Positions 34,536-46,874 of a stretch of 64,000 nucleotides of DNA are shown one piece after another (the first letter of the stretch is position 1; the number at the start of each line of letters is the position of its first letter). Source of the DNA: Obelidium mucronatum (Eukaryota > Chytridiomycota > Chytridiomycetes > Chytridiales > Chytriomycetaceae). Below the pieces are notes generated by a model. It ran no database searches and was not told the DNA's origin. It saw only the letters and a program-made list of their open reading frames with translations. Where the stretch lies: the NCBI GenBank assembly GCA_025765595.1, contig JAIVFH010000121.1, positions 1 to 64,000 on the forward strand. The letters are read 5' to 3'. The position numbers and the translations under genes are program-made.

Positions 34536-35460
34536 ATGGTTTTATCTTTTGTTGCCTGGACTGCAGCGATACTCGTGTTTCACGGTTTCCTTCTTCTTCG
34601 AGTATATATCTTCATGGTGCAATCAGAGGACGCGGCCCTCCGTACGTGGGCTTTCGTATTCATGCCTTCGGGCAGCAACCCAAATCTATTAGCTGAGTGG
34701 TTTTCGAACGTGCACTCCGATCAGTCTTTCCAGTATCAGATATTATTTGGTTCGATATTTGGGAGCTCCATGTGTTTTGAGCTGGTAATGAGCCGTCATT
34801 TATCTTTTACGCATTGGGGCCCTCGTTTTTAAATAGTATTCCAACCGACCAGAGTTCGTTTTTGCGAAACAAGTACATAATCTTGCACAATACAATCGGA
34901 TATTTGTCATCTCATTTTGGTTTCGTCCACTCTGCTTTCCTATTTTATCGCGTATTCGTGAAGGTTTTGAATTTCACATTGCTGAATTGAATAATGTTAA
35001 CTGTAGATCCTCATCAACCAAAAAAACACAGTCTTACCCGAAAGAAGAAAACATTGAAATTATTGTGAACTTGACTTCGTTTTATTTGGAGTCAGTTGGG
35101 TTATTTGTTGGGCTGGAGTACATCAAGAAACGCGATTTTAAGCGACATCGAGCATTTATGATCATTGCGGCTGCTGGATACTTTTTAGAGCCTCTATCAA
35201 TTGTGTTTTTGGCTCTGTTTGCCAGGATTAATGCATTTGGTAGCGTCGACAGCTACAGTCAGTTTTCTGACAGTGAGTCTGAAAGAAAAAACTACCGAGA
35301 ATAGGATTAGTTTGTTTAAAAGCGGTTTGTTTTAGGCTATGTGAAAGCGTCTGTCTTTTTATCCCTGATGATATGCTTTGGAGTAGGTACATATCATGCG
35401 TTTGGGACCCCAAGCAAGCGTTTTTCATTACCGCAAGGATACAAAGCAATGAAACATTAG
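34536..35460 (+). CDS. Multi-pass membrane protein (DUF2306-like)
   Basis: Spliced gene. MVLSFVAWTAAILVFHGFLL (span 1), YQILFGSIFGSSMCFEL (span 2), KYIILHNTIGYLSSHFGFVH (span 3), TSFYLESVGLFVGLEYIKKR (span 4), HRAFMIIAAAGYFLEPLS (span 5) and VKASVFLSLMICFGVGTYH (span 6), ending YKAMKH. Introns lie near 34783-34850, 34968-35008 and 35273-35335. The pattern of a His near a span end followed by (K/R)(K/R)...HR..M resembles the DUF2306 family of haem- or quinone-like membrane proteins. That assignment is tentative. Confidence 0.55.
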
Positions 35461-35802
35461 TGGTGCGTAATATCTCAATACATGGATATTACTGTCTTTG
35501 AGCCCCATGTTTTGATTTACCTGAAATGGACAAACTTTTCAGGTCGATACTCGCACTTATATCCTGATCTACGACCTTCCTTGCGCCTCTTTATTGAATG
35601 GACAGTCAGATGCCGAGGCTTATTTGTTGCTGGATGCTGTTTTGTTTGCCAGTCTGATCAATTCCCCAAAAATTGGCTTCAAAAAAATCTTGACCGTCGC
35701 GTCGGGTCATCAATAACACCAATGAAAAATCTTTTTGGGGGAGAAAGAATCATCTACTTCGCCTCGCCCTCTCCCCAAAACATGGCTCTCAATGAAAAGG
35801 CC

Positions 35803-35809
35803 TATAAAA
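35803..35809 (+). promoter_or_regulatory. TATA box of MET6
   Basis: TATAAAA within GGCCTATAAAACCC, 62 bp upstream of the MET6 start codon. The 340 bp further upstream (35461-35802) hold no recognisable gene. Confidence 0.6.
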
Positions 35810-35864
35810 CCCAAGATTCCAGAGGAAGAAACACAATATCAAAAAAAACACAAAATCTAAAAGA

Positions 35865-38408
35865 ATGCCTGCCACATCTTCTATTCTTGGATTCCCACGT
35901 ATGGGTGCCAACCGTGAACTCAAGCATCTCGTCGAAAGTTTCTGGAAGGGAACCGTCAGTGAGTCCGAGCTTCTTGCTGGCGCCAGAGAGCTTCGAGAGA
36001 AGCATTGGCGTATCCAACAGGCGAAAGGAATTGATCACATTCCATCCAATGATTTTTCATTGTACGATCATATCTTGGTATGTTGTTTGATCTCATTTAT
36101 TTTGTTGAGCAATCAAAAAAATATTCCTGATGACTTCACCACTCAATCACATAGGATGCTGCAGTGACATTCAGTGCCATTCCACCTCGCTATCAGTCCC
36201 TTCAAGGACTTGACCTTTACTTTGCTATGGCTCGTGGTTTGCAACGTGAAGGAAGTATTGATGTTGCTTCTCTCCCGATGAGCAAATACTTTGGCACAAA
36301 CTATCACTACGTGCCAGTTCCTTTGGCGCCCAGCACTTTGTTCCATTTGTCTGCCAATTCAAAGCCTGTACAAGAATACAAGGAGGCTAAAGCTCTTGGA
36401 ATTCAAACTCGTCCTTACATTGTTGGTCCCGTTTCGTTCCTGCTTCTTGCCCGTGCATCCAAAGATGCACCACTTGGATTCAACAAGCTGAACTTGATTG
36501 ATAATCTTGTCAATGAATATGCCAAGTTGATTGAGGAGCTTGCAGCTGCCGGAGCTGAATGGATTCAGGTATGTGCAAGGTTTTTAGGTTGCATTTTTTT
36601 TAACATTGGATTTTTTTCAATAGCTTGACGAGCCACATCTTGTTATGGAACTCAGTCCTGTTGAGCAGGCTGTTTACACTCGCGCCTATACTCAACTTGC
36701 GCAAAAGCTTGAGTCCAAAGGAACCACGAGCATCAAGATCCTTGTTGCGACGTACTTTGAAGGTCTTGATATAAACGCCGAACTTGCTTTCAGTCTTCCT
36801 GGAATCTCTGCAATTCATGCCGACTTTGTTTATGGAGCCGAGAGCATTGATTCTGTCGTGCAGGCAGCATCCGCCGCCTCCAACAAGAACTTAGTTCTCT
36901 CAGTTGGTGTCGTGAATGGTCGAAACATTTGGAAAGCAGATTTGGATGCCGCCATTAACGTTGTCGGCAAGGCAGTGAATGTTTTGGGAGCCGACCGTGT
37001 GATTGTTGCTTCGTCGTCATCCTTGTTGCACTCCCCGCATTCATTGGACGCGGAAAAGAAAGGATCTGGTGTGGATTCAGAATTATTGGACTGGTTGTCA
37101 TTCGCTGTGGAAAAACTGGACGAAATTGTGATTATTACCAAGGCTGTGCAGTTTGGCCGCGAATCGGTTAAGGAAGCTCTCGCAGCCAATGCGAAGAGGT
37201 AAAGCGGTATCTTTTTTTCCTTCGATTTTTTCAAATGCTAACTGTCAATATTTTTCAGTGTCAACTCAAGAGCTAACTCCAGTCGAATCCACAGTCCTGC
37301 TGTCCAGGCTCGTCTAGCTGCTGTTGAACCTTCTCAACTCACTCGGAAGTCCCCCTACCCGGTTCGTCGTGGTATTCAGGAAAGTCTTTTGAACTTGCCT
37401 AAGTATCCCACCACCACGATCGGGTCCTTCCCTCAAACCGCCACGCTAAGACGTATTCGTGCCCAGTTCAAGAAGGGTTCAATTGACCAAGCCGAATACG
37501 AGCGTCTCTTAAAGGAAGAAATTGCCGCAGTAGTCAAGTTCCAGGAGAACCTTGACATTGATGTTCTTGTTCATGGAGAAGCTGAACGAAACGACATGGT
37601 TGAATATTTTGGAGAAATGTTGAACGGCGTTGGATTCACAAAGAATGGGTGGGTTCAAAGCTACGGTAGTAGATGTGTGAAACCGCCTGTTATCTATGGA
37701 GACGTGAGCCGACCAACTGCAATGACGGTTGGCTGGACATCTTTTGCTCAAAGCCTTACCTCCCGTCCAATGAAAGGAATGCTTACTGGTCCTTTGACAA
37801 TTCTTTGCTGGTCTTTCGTTCGTGATGACCAACCTCGTGAATTGACATCAAAGCAAATTGCTCTTGCTGTTCGTGATGAAGTTGTGGACTTGGAAAAGGC
37901 AGGAATCAAAGTGATTCAAATTGATGAACCAGCTATTCGCGAAGGTTTGCCACTTCGTCGTAGCAAGTGGGACGAGTACCTTAAGTGGGCGGTTGATTCC
38001 TTTTTGCTTTGTTCTACTGGAGTTGCAGATGCAACCCAAATCCACTCCCACATGTGCTACAGTGACTTTGAAGATATTATGGACGCTATTATTGCTTTGG
38101 ACTGCGATGTTTTGTCAATCGAATCTGCCAAGTCTGACTTGAAGTTGCTTCAAGCTTTCCAGTCGCGTGACTATCCCAACGAATTGGGCCCTGGTGTTTT
38201 CGATATTCACACATCTAGAGTAGCTCCATTGAATGAAATGAAGACTCGTGTTGATGAAATGGAAACTTGTCTCTCTGGCGACAGATTGTGGATCAACCCG
38301 GACTGTGGCCTGAAGACGCGTGGGTGGGTTGAAACTGAGGCAGTGTTGAAGAACATGGTTCAAACAGCGAAGGACTTCCGCGCAGCTTCTGCAGCTAAGT
38401 CTGCATAA
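35865..38408 (+). CDS. MET6: Cobalamin-independent methionine synthase
   Basis: Transfers the methyl group of methyltetrahydropteroyl-triglutamate to homocysteine without B12. About 765 residues, close to the family's usual size, in four exons (introns about 36077-36154, 36569-36622 and 37202-37257). The N-terminal half has [46 protein letters not shown] and WIQLDEPHLV. The C-terminal catalytic half has [77 protein letters not shown] (zinc-binding His and Cys) and [15 protein letters not shown] (second Cys). All expected zinc ligands are visible. Well-conserved, probably highly expressed. Confidence 0.97.
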
Positions 38409-38507
38409 TTCGCTGGAATTAAAGTGACAGCGATAGCCAACGTTTCGAAGTCTAATACTCGGCGTATTCCAAAAAATAATAAAAGAGTTTAATTGTCTGT
38501 ATTATCA

Positions 38508-39203
38508 TCATTGTTTTTGAGGCGAGAAAGCTGGGCCATGCCCAGGGACAATTATATCTGGCAGTAAGTCAAGGATAAACTTTCTACTCTCCTCTTGCAA
38601 ATGGGCCATTTCTGATAATAAGGGCCATACCGAATCATCATTTGCGCATTCCCACAAGTCTCCCACAATCGCAAGTCGCATCACCTGTTTCGTTGTTCCC
38701 TCAATATCAGTGAATTCAAAAGGTGAACCAGTTGATGAACCAATCAAAGACACACATCCCCCGGTATGCCCGGGTGTTGTAATCAATTGAAGTTGAAAAG
38801 ATGATCCAGATTCACTCGGTGGTTCAGATAAAACATTTGATTCTACTGGAAACTGCCAGATCGGATATCCTATTGTTTTGTCTCTTGGTGGTATCTGCTG
38901 ATTTCTATAGCTGGAACCTTTGTTGGCATCCCTGCCCACTATCTGGCTGGCCTGAGGAAACAGCGACAGACACCCCACATGGTCAGAGTGACCATGCGAA
39001 CAAAATACATGCGTAATATCCGATAAATTGACGCCAAGCGATGAAAGGGAGGCAATCAGATCATCAGCCGCCCACGATCCTCCAGTTTCAAACAGAATCT
39101 TGAGGCCACCAGTAATCACGAGAGTCACCGAGCAGTCAACATCCCAGTCACCGTTCGGAAGTTCGTTTGCGCGGCCAACTCGAATTTGGATAACTTTAGT
39201 CAT
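38508..39203 (-). CDS. Metallo-beta-lactamase-fold hydrolase, MBLAC1-like
   Basis: 231 residues. The ATG at 39203 begins MTKVIQIRVGRANELPNGDW. Metal motifs: THVFCSHGHSDHVGCLSLFP (HxHxDH), LITTPGHTGGCVSL, AIVGDLWECANDD and DIIVPGHGPAF. This is the MBLAC1 pattern; the animal enzyme has been described as a nuclease in histone pre-mRNA processing, though small-molecule hydrolase roles are possible here. Single exon. It converges on MET6 (100 bp apart) and is divergent from the next gene with 71 bp between start codons. Confidence 0.85.
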   Translation of the reverse strand: MTKVIQIRVGRANELPNGDWDVDCSVTLVITGGLKILFETGGSWAADDLIASLSSLGVNLSDITHVFCSHGHSDHVGCLSLFPQASQIVGRDANKGSSYRNQQIPPRDKTIGYPIWQFPVESNVLSEPPSESGSSFQLQLITTPGHTGGCVSLIGSSTGSPFEFTDIEGTTKQVMRLAIVGDLWECANDDSVWPLLSEMAHLQEESRKFILDLLPDIIVPGHGPAFSPQKQ

Positions 39204-39274
39204 TTCAGAAATATGATTTTTATGGATATGGTTTTTATTCACTTCACTTTCGTGTGAATCCCTGTCGATCTATT

Positions 39275-40242
39275 ATGGATTCCGTGTGGCTGCAACAAGT
39301 TGCCAAACCAATCAACTTTATCCTGATCGGAGTCTGTCTTGAGTCCTGCCTCAACGGCTTGTTTCAGTGCGTTCCGCAACTGATTAGGAACTTGTCGTCA
39401 AACAAGGAATCACCAATCCTGGTCGGTCTGATCTGCATCTTTAACGCGAGCACTTTCTTGCAAATGATGTTCTATGCCGCTATATCGCTTCCCTTGAACG
39501 AAGACGCGTGTTTTGGCGTCAATTTTGTTCAAACGTTGCTTTGGCACATCAGCTTCTGCACATTTGGTAAACCTTGAACAGCTTAAATGCTGGTTAACGA
39601 AACCGAAAAATTGTAGACGCGTTTATTCTGTACAAAACATGTATCGTGGTTGACAAGAATCCCAAATTCTGCTTAATATGTGTGATCGGGATTCTCTACC
39701 GAATTGGCTGGACAGTTGTTGGGCTCATTAAGAGTGGCGGTGTGTGGAATCTTGAAACCCAACAGTGTTTTTATCATCAGGATACCCAGTCAGGCTTTCA
39801 CTACACACTTGCAGATGTTTTATGTGATGTCCTGGCAACTTTGGGTTCTGTTTATATGCTGATGAAACCAGAGAATCGGTTACTGACATTTGAGAGTTTA
39901 TGGATACTGATAGTCAAGGAAAATGGTTTGTTTTTTACAAGGCGTCGTCTGTGAGAGAAAAATCTGACGTTGTTTTCAGTCCTCCGATCTGTTGTTACTT
40001 TGATTGCAAATATTTTCATTATGTACCTGAATATTACTTGCACGACTTTCAATATTCTTATGATCGCATGGACATGCCAAGACTATTTGTTCATTCGGTT
40101 GATGAATCTTGAACTGGTGTACAAGTCGCAGAGAACCGAGAGAATAAGTCAATCAATCAGGGCAAGCGTCGTAACCAATGGGACCAAGAAAAAGCATGGT
40201 TTGAGTTGTGATAGTTTGGAGGCTGTGAAAGCAACTTCTTAA
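39275..40242 (+). CDS. Predicted six- or seven-span membrane protein, unknown
   Basis: Three exons (introns about 39567-39616 and 39925-39978). Spans: INFILIGVCLESCLNGLF, ILVGLICIFNASTFLQMMFY, VQTLLWHISFCTFDAFIL, FCLICVIGILYRIGWTVVGL, LADVLCDVLATLGSVYML and LIANIFIMYLNITCTTFNIL. A Cys-rich loop (WNLETQQCFYHQ) lies on the presumed outside. The basic, Ser-rich tail (QRTERISQSIRASV) is probably cytosolic. The topology is receptor-like, but no GPCR family motif is visible. Confidence 0.55.
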
Positions 40243-40374
40243 CCCACAACGCCACTGCTTTTGTTCTCAAAAGTGAAATCAAGAATCGATATAAAGTATG
40301 CTTCACAACGACTTTCACTCCCTTTTATTGAAATGTAATACAGATGCTTCCAGCATACTAAACAAAAAACGAAG

Positions 40375-42070
40375 TTAGCATATTTGAAACTCAACTTGAT
40401 GATTTTCCCACCCTTGCAAATCGCCATCAAATACGTTGTCAACATCTGACCGTTCATATCCAGTTCTCAAGTCCTTGATCATTTGGTAAGGCTGAATCAC
40501 GTAACTTCTTATTTGGCTTCCCCAAGCATTTTCTGGTAAAGATGTGTATGCGTCTGACTTCAACTGTGCCCTGCAAAACCAAGCACCAACACATAAATAC
40601 ATAAGAAAAAGAATGCGTAAAAACTCAACTGAGCCATATTATGGCGCTGTTGCAACCGCGCTCTTAACATTTGCATGGCTGTAGCCTTGTTTTGGTGCTG
40701 CGATCGCTCAATCTGGCATTGTACCACAATTCCGGACGGAATATGCGTAATTCTGACTGCGCTTTCAGTCTTGTTCACGTGCTGCCCACCAGCACCCTGC
40801 GATCGCATTGCTTCAAACTTCAAGTCATTGGGATGAATATCGAGATCAGCAAACGATTGCGCATTTGCCTCCGCGTTTTCAGTATCGAGAGGAAAAACTT
40901 GAATTGATGCAAACGCCGTTTGACGTTTCTGTTGGCCATATGTATTTTAGAGATATGCAAAAGATAACAAACAAAACGAATCATCACGTAACTACTTCAC
41001 CGAATTTGCTGATGCGGACAAATCTGTGCACTCCTGTTTCATACTTGCACCATCCGTAGGCATAATCTCCAGCAAATTGTATCGTTATCGTTTTGAAACC
41101 TGCCTCACCTCGCATTTGATCGAGAATTGAGACTAGGAACGAAACAATAAGAAATCAGACAAAAACAGAGGTATAATCGCGTTGCTCACCTTTGTATCCT
41201 TCACTTGTACCCCACTTCTCATACATTCGGGCAATGATTCCTACCCAATCGCAAGCTTCCGTACCCCCGGCTCCGGCACGAATTTCCATGAAGCAGCTGT
41301 TCTTATCTGACGGACCAGACCTGTTATGCGTCAGCTGACTTGTTCGTAATTGCGGCAGGTCCTTACATCATAATTTGCATGGAATATTTATCCAGATCGC
41401 GATTCAAGGCCTCCAAATCAGTCGCGACTTCAGCAAACAGCTCGGAATCATTCTCCTCCTTGGCCATCTCTATTTAAAATAGTCAAAACACCTATTTCCT
41501 CAACAATCCATTTTTTTCTTTACCATGCATGCTTACTGCTTCCTCGACTCTAGTCTTGTAACCATCATAAACTTTCAATTGATCTTCTAAAGAGGATATT
41601 TTCTTCTGAGCAGCAATGGCTCGTTGTGGATCGTCTTCCCATATAGTTTCAGACTGCAACAGGAAGAACTCCATCAGCATATATATTACATGGACGATGA
41701 TTTTCTCTCTTTTGACGGGTTTCACCTTGACTTCATTCTCTAGCTGCTTCAACTCCTTCACCATCGATGCCCAATCAACCTGACCAGTCACAATATCAAA
41801 GTTCCGGCGAATCCCAGAAACCAACTGTGACGTCGATTGAATCAACAGTTTAACGTCTTTTGCGGATGAGGAATCGGCGGTGTCATCAGATTGATTTCGA
41901 GGAGTAGAAGAAAACAGTCTGTGAATTTTATGATGGTTGGAAGGCAAGAGTCGATCATAGATTGAAGGAGCCATTATCCTTGCAACACTAGGAAACTTAT
42001 TCATTCGGGCTACTATTAGGGCGTGATAGTATCGAGGTCGGATCCGTAGCCATAGTTTTGGATAAAGCAT
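40375..42070 (-). CDS. Mitochondrial RF2-type peptide chain release factor
   Basis: Class I release factor. The N-terminus ([20 protein letters not shown]) is Arg-rich and presequence-like. The RF2-type coiled coil includes [20 protein letters not shown]. The GGQ domain reads [20 protein letters not shown] then [20 protein letters not shown], which is RF2-like rather than RF1-like. It ends [20 protein letters not shown] and [10 protein letters not shown]. Where bacterial RF2 has the stop-codon tripeptide SPF, the spliced frame reads [10 protein letters not shown] (SKF codons at 41002-41010). About seven short introns. A divergent RF2 paralogue not used for normal termination is the main alternative. 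Confidence 0.85.
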
Positions 42071-42170
42071 TTTTCGAAGTGATTGAAAAGAAAAGGTAAA
42101 AATAAAAATAAAAAAAGAGAACTTATATAAATATTAGTAATTTTACATAGTTTTATTTAGTGTAATCAAA

Positions 42171-43108
42171 TCAACAAGCGAATCCAACCCACGGACCCCA
42201 CGTGTAACCATTGGTGGTCCAGGCGTAGCATAGATATTGCTGGTGGTTATAGCACTGGATGGCGTTGAAGGTGGGGCAAGCTCCAGACGGAGCTCCTCCA
42301 GCTGCAGTGGATGTTGGCTGCACTGTTTTACTAGTTGTTGTCGTGGTGGTTGTAGTGGGAGTTTTCGTGGTAGTAGTTGGCTTTTTGGTTGTGGTTGTGG
42401 TTGTTGTTGTAGAAGGAGTCTTCGTGCTGGTTTTACTGACAGAAGTCGTTGTGGTGGTGCTTGCTTTTGCGGTGGTTGTAGTAGTTGTCGCTGAAGTAGA
42501 AGCTTTCTGCGTTGTTGTAACCGACGACCCACTTGGTGGCCCAGTGGGAATTGGGAATGTTTGGCTATTACAGATTCCGTTCACGAACAACTGAGGTGAA
42601 TTTACGGGCCAGTCTGCGGAAGGATTCAAGACAACTGTTCCTCCTGATAGAATTGTGATGGCTTCTTCACACGCAATCAGTGGAGACCCTTGGAGTTTGT
42701 CTTCCCCAATATACAAATCGACATGGCTGATACCCTGCTTGATGTCGGAAGCGCATTGAGCACATCCGTCTTCGTAAATGAAATACTTGCGAAGGTGTGG
42801 GATATAAATCTTGTCTCCGGGTGTGAAAACACTTTCGTCGGCGGCGAAAGTGGATGGACGGTCAAAAGTGCCGAGATCTTCTGTTGCATGAGTGTGGACG
42901 AAAGGGTGCGCGATGACGCTGTTTCCATAATGGCCGTTTCCATCATCATTGTCGTCGTATCCATAGGCAGTAATTTTGAAGTTGGACAGAATTTGGTTTG
43001 TGGGTGCTGTAATTACCAACGGTTATGGGCGATACTGATGTCAAACAACCAACAGCTTACGCTTTACTGGAGCCGAGGAGACTGCGACAACAGCGAGGCC
43101 AATTTCAT
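42171..43108 (-). CDS. Thr-rich secreted protein with C-terminal chitin-binding-like module
   Basis: Main exon 42171 to about 43012. ILSNFKITAYGYDDNDDGNG and VFTPGDKIYIPHLRKYFIYE resemble a 3D/expansin-like double-psi barrel (YGYDDND, then KYFIYEDGCAQC). SHVDLYIG follows, then ADWPVNSPQLFVNG. A Thr/Lys mucin-like linker leads to a Cys module (CPTFNAIQCYNHQQYLCYAW then WGPWVGFAC) like those of the first gene in the window. Upstream, after an intron of about 53 bp, a hydrophobic exon (GLAVVAVSSAPVK) is in the correct splice phase, but the only nearby ATG (43108) is out of frame by one base (ATGAAATTGGCCTC). This suggests a one-base loss or an upstream exon I cannot see. Confidence 0.65.
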
Positions 43109-43240
43109 TCTGGTTGCAAATGGATACTGAGTGCCTCCCACTTCCTTAAATACATTTTCTGTGGTCAGCTGACTGGTCACTAGCCAGAAGGGACAAGCCC
43201 TGAAGTGCTTCGCATAGAACTTCTGATTTTATTCCTATCA

Positions 43241-45125
43241 TCATAACCCTTCCTTGGCCTTTTTGTTTTCTTTACATCTCAGCAGAAAGAGGAGAAATGA
43301 ACAGATCAAGGCGATGCACTCAATTCCTGAAAATGCTGCATAAGCTTTTGAATAGCACGCTTCTCCGTAGCAGATGGTAGCACCGTTGCTTTGACTATCA
43401 TAAAGAGAGCCAAAAACCAGATTCGAAGTAACAATTCCGATTGGAACGCCTGCCATCACAAATCCACACGCGGTACCCTTTAGTTTCGAATAGATGCGTC
43501 AGCTGCCAATTTTATCGCCACTTTGGAACAAACTTACATAGAAATGTGTGCCAAAAAAGTCTTTTGTTAGAGCAGGAAAACACGCACCCGTGCAACCAAA
43601 CCCATAGCCGAAAAACACGGAGCAAAAATACAGAGCAGCTTCTGATGTGGCCCCGCATGCTAATACCAAACACGGTAGAAACACAAACACTTGAGAAATG
43701 CAAAGCAAAATGGATCGATCCACTTTGACTTTCTCAGAACATGCCATAAAATCCAATAACAAAGAAAAAGATATTCTTCCCAGGGACTGGAACACGGATA
43801 ATATTGTAACGTGTATGGTGTTTTTGTAAATCACATTGGCGAGAGAGGCTTCAACAACCGTCTGACCCAAAGCAGCTTCCAGTATAGAAAACAAATTTGT
43901 AAAGTAAGTCATTCCTTGCATGAATATGAATGTGAGGGCGTAAAGCCAAAACGTGGTTGATTTTAAGATTTCGAGTGGACTCAAGTCACGCACTCCGCCG
44001 TCATCTTCCAACGCAGTTTGAGCTTCTTTGCTGAGAGAGTTCTCGTGATATTCTTCTTCTTTATGTATACTCTGAGTTGATATCACGACTATGTCATGTT
44101 TTTCTTGCTTGGCTTTCATTAGATTACTGTCTCTTGGCGTCATGTTTGCATTAGCCATCCTCTTTCCTGTCGAAGCATTACGAATCGATAAAGATCGAGC
44201 CAACGAATTCGATCCCATACTAGCCGAATTTCTTTTGATTGTATGGTGAACCATCAATACTTCAGGAATCGAACCAAGGGATTCCAAAGACCCTGCAGCA
44301 GATTTTTTTAGGAGCGAATGAGGTTCCGGTACATCATCTTCAGTAGCAACTTTTCCTGCATCTGGTGGAACGTCGAAAGTTGTAACACAACAAATGCCAT
44401 TGACAATTGCAACAGATAGGGTCAGGAATAAGAGATAGCCCCCGGTGTCATTTGAATAGAAAGCAGAATACATTTGACTATATATCATTCCACTGAGACC
44501 ATAAAAGAGGAGTAATACACCAACGATCTTTCCAGCAGATCTTGAAGTGAAGTTTTTCACGTTTTGACCGATTGTCCCCATATAGCAGCATGTAGATCCT
44601 GCTCCAGCCATAAAGTAAAAAGTAGCCATCGCTCCTGTAGCTCCTATTTTCCAAAATACAAAAAGGAGTTCAACAGGCTGGTCGCCTGGAAATGGACCGA
44701 AAACCAACCACTAATGCGACCCGTGTATGACAGATACATTAGCAAATATCCAAGTCCAGAGAATATTACGCCAAAAAACATTGTCCATTGGGCCCCCAAC
44801 CAATCGAACAGTGGTCCTATAAACAAGAATGACTGCCAAGTCCAATTAGTAAGTGAAGAATTGACGCGATCTCTCAAAAGTACTTACAATATAGAGAGAA
44901 GAGCTTCCTATTCCAGATATCGTGTTCAAGTCGGAAGATGTATAAGAAAGTTGTGTTTTGAGTCCTTCGACCAACACGCTGAATGAAAACAAAGATCCAG
45001 CTATTTCGAAAAATTGAAACAGATGAGCACGGATGGTTGGATTGCCCAAGTTTTATTTTATTACCTGTGACCATCGACAGGCAGGAAGACACAGCTGTTG
45101 TCCACCTTTTTACAGTTGCGATCAT
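43241..45125 (-). CDS. MFS transporter, nodulin-like / monocarboxylate-type
   Basis: Major facilitator with about 12 spans in six or so exons. The ATG at 45125 starts MIATVKRWTTAVSSCLSMVT, then AGSLFSFSVLVEGLKTQLSY, GPLFDWLGAQWTMFFGVIFS, YMGTIGQNVKNF. A long cytosolic loop between spans 6 and 7 is Ser-rich (NSASMGSNSLARSLSIRNAS). The second half has EILKSTTFWLYALTFIFMQG, SLGRISFSLLLDFMA, CGFVMAGVPIGIVTSNLVFG. The first-span and loop-2 layout fits the nodulin-like/Mch1 group; the substrate is unknown. It is divergent from the sugar transporter with 144 bp between start codons. Confidence 0.8.
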
Positions 45126-45269
45126 GGTTCGCTGATTTTGACAGATAGAATTGTCTTATTTTCAAACAATCAGGACCCTGGCGCACTTCCGTCTCCAGAA
45201 TAGTGACTGACGAGTCTGTAGAGTCCATAGAGTCTATTTCCAGGGCAGTTCAAATAAACAAAAACCTCA

Positions 45270-46874
45270 ATGTCATCACCTTCTCGAGCGACTGCTGCCC
45301 CGCCGCGCAAGCAGCTAGTATCGACGCTTGCCCTCTGTGTCTTTACAGCGGCGCTCTCGGCGTTCACGTTTGGGTTCCACTTGGGCGAAGTCAACCAGCC
45401 GCGCCAAGCGATGAGCAACTGTGCGGCCGCAGACCGCCGCTTCAGCGCCGCCGGACTGCCTGACTGCATTCCGATGGACGACTGGGCGTGGGGCACGTTC
45501 GTGTCGCTGTTTCTGCTGGTTTGGCCGCGTTGAAGGGGTGGCTGAGACTGAGCACAAACACAAACACAGGGCGGCACCGCCGGCGCGCTCTCCGGCGGCG
45601 CGCTCGTGCAGCGGCTCGGGCGGCGGCGGCTGCTGCTCGCGGCGAACGCGCCGTACCTGCTGGCGGCGCTGCTGCTCGCGACGGGCGGCTCGCGCGCGGC
45701 GCTGTTCGCCGGGCGCGCGGCGGGCGGGCTCGGCGCGGGCCTGGCGACGGTCGCTGTTCCGCTGTACATCGCCGAGGTGGCGCCCGTGCGCATCCGCGGC
45801 CGCCTCGGCGCCGTCAACCAGCTGGCCGTCGTCGTCGGCATCCTGGCGTCGCAGACCGTCGGCATCCCGCTGAGCACGCGCGCCACGTGGCGCTATCTGT
45901 TTGCGTGCGGCGCTGTCTCCCCGCTGGTGCAGTGCTTGCTGCTGCCGTTCTGCGTCGAGAGTCCGCGGTGGCTGTCGGCGAATGGCCTCATGTCCGACGC
46001 GAGACACGCTCTGAAGAAACTCAGAGCGGACTCTGGCGCGTCGGATGGTCAGATCGAGGACGAGCTGGAGGCAATGCTGGATACGTCTGGAACAAGCCGT
46101 CAAGAAAGCACCGATGACAATGAAGGAGGTCTGATAGGCCGCAACATTGACGAAGCGCCATTGACAGCAGGAAGCAATCATCAAACAGTTTCAATCACTG
46201 AATTATTCTTTGTCAAAGCTTTGAGACGGCCCCTGATGGCATGTATTGGACTGCAAGTTTCTCAGCAGCTGTCCGGCATCAATGCAGCGGTATTTTACTC
46301 CACAACAATCTTCAACCAAAGCTACTCTCCTGAAGTAGCTGTGAAACTATCATTGTTGGTGTCCGTGATGAATCTGGTCATGACTGTTTTCTCCTTGTCC
46401 TTCATTGAAAAGCTTGGGCGGAAAACATTGGTTCTTGCGAGTGAATTAGGAATGATGTGCTGTGGGCTCCTTATTTATATTTCAATCAAGATTGACGCTC
46501 CTTCTTTGGTTGTGGTGGGTTTGATGGGCTTTGTTGGATTCTTTGGAGTTGGATTGGGCGCTATTCCATGGTTGATTCTCCCAGAGCTTGTTCCGGGTTA
46601 TGCTGTGAATTCGGCTGCATCTGTTTGCTCTGGAGTCAATTGGGGTTCTGGTTTAGTTGTTGCCTTCTTTTTACCCGCTGTAATTGGTTATCGTGAGTGT
46701 CGCTTTTTTTAAACTTGTATTTCCACATGGAAACTGACGGCGCGTACAGTGGGCTACGATGTTTTCTTGGTTTTTAGTATCTTGTTGGCAGGGTTTGCAT
46801 ACTTTACCAGCGTTCATGTCCCAGAAACAAAAGGAATGACTCCGGAGGAAGTTGCACGTGTGAACCACTTCTAA
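45270..46874 (+). CDS. MFS sugar transporter (SP family)
   Basis: Exon 1 from ATG 45270 encodes FTAALSAFTFGFHLGEVNQP, with the loop WAWGTFVSLFL. An intron of about 50 bp follows (GTTTGG...CACAG, ends about 45570), then GGALVQRLGRRRLLLAANAP, LYIAEVAPVRIRGRLGAVNQ, ESPRWL, LQVSQQLSGINAAVFYSTTI, IEKLGRKTLVLASE and, after an intron near 46693-46750, VPETKGMTPEEVARV. These are the hallmark sugar-porter motifs. Coding sequence from 45300 to about 46000 is exceptionally GC-rich and Ala/Arg/Gly-rich, whereas the rest has ordinary composition. Hexose or a related substrate is likely. Confidence 0.9.

Noticed and set aside
45315..46184. Long minus-strand frame opposite the sugar transporter
   Set aside because: GC-rich antisense shadow; stop codons are rare in high-GC sequence and the plus-strand transporter motifs are clear.
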